NCBI GenBank assembly: GCA_032191485.1
Contig: JAVDOI010000020.1
Span: 806,001-870,000 of the forward strand
Length of the DNA stretch: 64,000 bases
Source: Leptoclinus maculatus
Lineage: Eukaryota > Chordata > Actinopteri > Perciformes > Stichaeidae
Reading direction: 5' to 3'
A program made the position numbers and the translations under genes. The first letter of the stretch is position 1, and each line of letters opens with the position of its first letter. Shown one piece after another: positions 12,509 to 64,000 of this stretch. The notes beneath the pieces are model-generated. The model was given only the letters and a program-made list of their open reading frames with translations. It had not been told where the DNA came from and did not search any database.

Positions 12509-12540
12509 ATACTGTATATACTGTATATACTGTATATACT
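12509..12540. repeat. Short tandem repeat, 9-bp unit ACTGTATAT
   Basis: Three head-to-tail copies of the 9-bp unit, lying in intergenic DNA between the two convergent genes. Confidence 0.85.
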
Positions 12541-12789
12541 AAGGCTGTATGAAGCCAAGATAAACAGATTTTGCTGTAATTTAATAGCAATGAACTGAAA
12601 GGCTTTGGCGATACAGCGTCCTTTGGGCCGCCCGGCACAAATTTGTCTAATCATGTCTTGTGTGATCACAGCATAGGAATGATGACGGTCTGTATTTTTG
12701 GGAAATGCGATACATTTAGTTTCTGTTGCCTTCTTCAGATCTGTCCCTCCACACAATGCTCTCTGAGCTTCACCTCACGGCTCCTTTGT

Positions 12790-13046
12790 GCCGTGAGGTG
12801 CATTGTGAGACCAGACCTGTCTGCCTTTCCAAATCATGTCCAATATATTGAATAACCAATCAAGCCTCTCAGAGGTGGTCAATAGAAATGGGAGCACCTG
12901 AGTTCAATTTCAAGTGTAGTGATATTTTTCTTTTCTTTATTTAATTGCAAACATATTCTAATGACCTTTTTTCTCTTTGTCATTATGGGATATTGAGTGT
13001 AGATTGATGAGGGGGAACACAACAAAATGAAAGGCTCTGAATACTA
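12790..13046 (+). mobile_element. Tc1/mariner-like element remnant (3' part)
   Basis: It contains CCTTTCCAAATCATGTCCAA, CACCTGAGTTCAATTTCAAG, and TTTGTCATTATGGGATATTG followed by GTGTAGATTGATGAGG, all characteristic of the 3' region of fish Tc1 elements. It ends near CTCTGAATACT. No transposase coding survives. Confidence 0.7.
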
Positions 13047-13429
13047 GAAACCATTGCAGCGCTGCAGCAGTGCTTTTCTCTCCATGGGATCGAGTGTCAT
13101 TTGTTTAAAGAACCCGTGTCAGCATAACGCCTTCATACTTTCTGAATTATTTTCACCAAGTTCCGTTGATACAATCAGGCTTTGCAGTAAAAGTAGAAAC
13201 TGTCTGAAGTATTTGGGCCAATCTTTTCTTGTACATCAATTCAATAAGAGAAGCTTGATGATGGATACAAGGTGTTAATAAATGAGCTAAATGGTTTTTA
13301 TCAAAGTTCACTTCAATAGAGCATAACTGAAATGAAAGAGACCTAGTAGTGAATCATGACACCGTCTGGTCAGGCTGCTCACACGTTACTTCATGGCTCA
13401 ATATATAATAACGTGAAACAAACAGAGAC

Positions 13430-14681
13430 GTGTGGACAAATACAAACTTTATTTCTTTTAATTGTGAATTGGTCCTATTGTATCACAAGGCAGTGGGAAC
13501 ATGTCGACCCACTTCCCTTTGGAATCGCAGGCCTAGTCTTTGGCTCCTTTACATTTAGAAGAAAAGAAGAATTCTAAGTTTCAAACAACACAAAACAGTA
13601 CATTTCCAAATGTCGTCTGAAAGAGTTGTTCCTAAGAAAGGTCCTTCAAAAAAGCAGAGACAGGATCTGTTAAAGTATGAAAAGTACATTTCCTATATAA
13701 AGCGTTGTGTGGACCGTACGATATAGAAACTCTAATAAATATATCAAATAAATATACAATAGGTAAGACAATGAGTGAAAAACAATGTTACAAAAGAGCC
13801 TTGTGTGTGTATTGTGTGAACGAAGACATTTAACGAGCTGATGAGATTATTGTGAGGCTATGTAAACTATATAGTATAATATCTGTCTCACAGTCAGTGT
13901 CCCCTACATGTCACTACCTGTGAGTGATAATAGAATAGACTTCAAGATGAAAGACACTCTGTGCAAAGATAAAAAAGGCTATTGTAATAAATATAGCTTA
14001 GTGCTGACTGTGTTATTTCTCTGGTGAGTGACGCCCATGGAGAAATGGTGAAGATAGGAAGACAAGTCTCACACTGAAACAAGGAGTATGTGTCATGAGC
14101 ACAACATTGCACTTCATTGTCATGGGAGTTGGAGGTTAAGGTTTTATGTTACGGTATATTACAACCTGGGTCTGATTTTCATAGATCTAGCCATCGTTTC
14201 TATCTGTTCTATGTACTCAGTTAAGTTATTGCTGAGCTCTGGGAACACGGCGGGTTAAGAGCTCAGCTGTTAGATGATCAGAACGCTTGTAAAGCTTATG
14301 GAAGCATTTACCTCAAAGCCTGACTCTAGCATGACTCTTAGTCTTTCTTAGTATTCCTAGATCCCAGTATTTAACTTGGTGAGCTCAACCTAATTATTAC
14401 AGACAGGACGGGACAAACCTACAAAGAGACCAAAGTTGTTATTTTTCATGTGTAACAAACCTCTCGGCTGTTGGGACCTGAACCTGCTCAAGAGTTGGTC
14501 AATTTGAAGGAAAGTGTGTCTGCCCCTTTACTGTCAAACCACTCGAATGGTTTATTCAGCAGACAATCTTTTCTCGTTAGAGAAATGATCTCATTAGTCC
14601 TTTTAGATGTCTAATTTCATGACATTTTGAGAGACCAGGTTGGACGGGAAAGACCCTGGAACTTTGTGCTGGTTGTTGTGA
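13430..14681 (-). terminator. pde5a: pde5a 3' UTR with candidate polyA signal
   Basis: AT-rich non-coding DNA follows the stop codon. TTTATT at 13448-13453 reads AATAAA on the minus strand and is the best candidate signal. Another minus-strand AATAAA lies at about 12938, inside the Tc1 remnant, so the true 3' end is uncertain. Confidence 0.45.
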
Positions 14682-62980
<48,299 letters not shown>

Positions 62981-64000
62981 CTGTCGAAAGACAGAAGAAT
63001 CAGTAGCAGACACATAATTAACCATATTGTAACCGAAGGTACAGTACTGTATCTGTACAGCTGTTTGAAATACCACCTGAAACATACATTACATGTAGTT
63101 CATGACTAACAGAGCATATTAGTTAACAGTAGACACCTCTTACATACACAGACATTTTATTCCTGACATTCGGAAGAATATTGATCATATGATTAAATAC
63201 ACAAAACCACACACAGGTAGACTATGATTAGAGTGGTGTCGCTAATCAACTCCCGAAAACCCACAAGAACAGAGATTCTCATGTGTTCATGTACCAAAAC
63301 CAAACAGTTTGCGTAGCTATGAATGCAGCTATTTCAACCCAAAAAAACAAAGACACCAAAGAAAGCCCTGGTTGCTGGAGATAGAAGTTAATGTGCTCAT
63401 ACATCCACCACCATTCATGTCTTATCCTCCTAATCCTGACCTGTTGCACAAACAGATTTGTCTTTTGTCTCACTTGTTCGGCACATTATATGCATCTGAG
63501 AACACTTGACTAAACTACCAGTCTGCTGTACGTCAAAATAAACGTTTGTCCTGTGAAACTGGCCAGCAGATAACAACGGTTTCAAGCAATGATTACAGCA
63601 AGAATACAGTGAATGTGGGCACTGATGATAACCCATTTTAACGAATAACTAATAAGTGAGCATGGATAAGAAAAGTGGATGAAGACACAGTCGATACCGT
63701 GTGATGAACTGTGTTTACACTGAGGTGTGTGTATGAGTGTGTGACCAGTAAATCAGGTGTAATTATCTCTAATCAGACAACACGTTCTCTGATCAGCTTC
63801 TACAACACAAACACACAAATGTTTTCAAGCCATGTGGGTCATGTGACACATGGCTCAGTTCACCGGAGCGTAAGGGAGGACACTAACAGCCGCTGGCCAT
63901 GAAATGAACCACGGTATCTTGGGCCCCGAGCCAGGCAAATAAAACGCCAGGAGCCACAGAGGATGGGCTGTTATCTGACTGCAGTGTGGTGGAGCCGGTC
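62981..64000 (-). other. pde5a intron upstream of w1
   Basis: I find no exon encoding the WLDDHWDFTFSYFV segment that precedes EMVNAW in vertebrate PDE5A. The first coding exon and promoter should lie beyond the window edge. Confidence 0.65.

Overview
The window is nuclear DNA from a ray-finned fish, most likely a teleost. The evidence is two intron-rich vertebrate genes with GT-AG introns, many long CA/GT, GA and TA microsatellites, tRNA-derived SINEs with L2-type tails, L2-like LINE remains, a Tc1 remnant and several hAT-type DNA transposons with 8-bp target duplications. No bacterial operon, rRNA, tRNA gene or CRISPR is visible.

Layout. 1-6840: intergenic, made of repeats and unrecognised DNA. 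6972-11322 (+): complete five-exon mad2l1, the spindle-checkpoint HORMA protein (202 aa predicted), with a cell-cycle-type promoter just upstream and a polyA signal at 11580. 11601-13440: intergenic, with a Tc1 remnant. 13440-62980 (-): pde5a, the cGMP-specific phosphodiesterase. Twenty-one coding exons can be placed base by base from 62980 down to the stop codon at 14682. They give 847 residues covering the PKG phosphorylation site, GAF-A, GAF-B and the whole catalytic domain. Only the extreme N-terminal first exon is missing, and it should lie beyond 64000. The two genes converge tail to tail. They have no obvious joint function: MAD2 acts at kinetochores, PDE5 hydrolyses cytosolic cGMP.

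The pde5a introns are the accessory part of the window. They hold a four-member hAT family (one further copy is cut by the left window edge), other hAT elements with perfect 8-bp target duplications, two decayed LINEs, SINEs, a solo-LTR-like segment and a 1.1-kb pyrimidine-rich minisatellite. The most unusual item is an 857-bp inverted-repeat element at 56919-57775. It has 25-bp identical ends and a TAA target duplication. Inside it are roughly fifty CGG-type motifs spaced 10-11 bp apart, one DNA helical turn, flanking a central TATA box and a short K/A/E-rich reading frame. I do not recognise this family.

Exon coordinates were derived by reading splice sites and phase directly. Repeat family names come from recognition of ends and motifs and are less certain than the genes.
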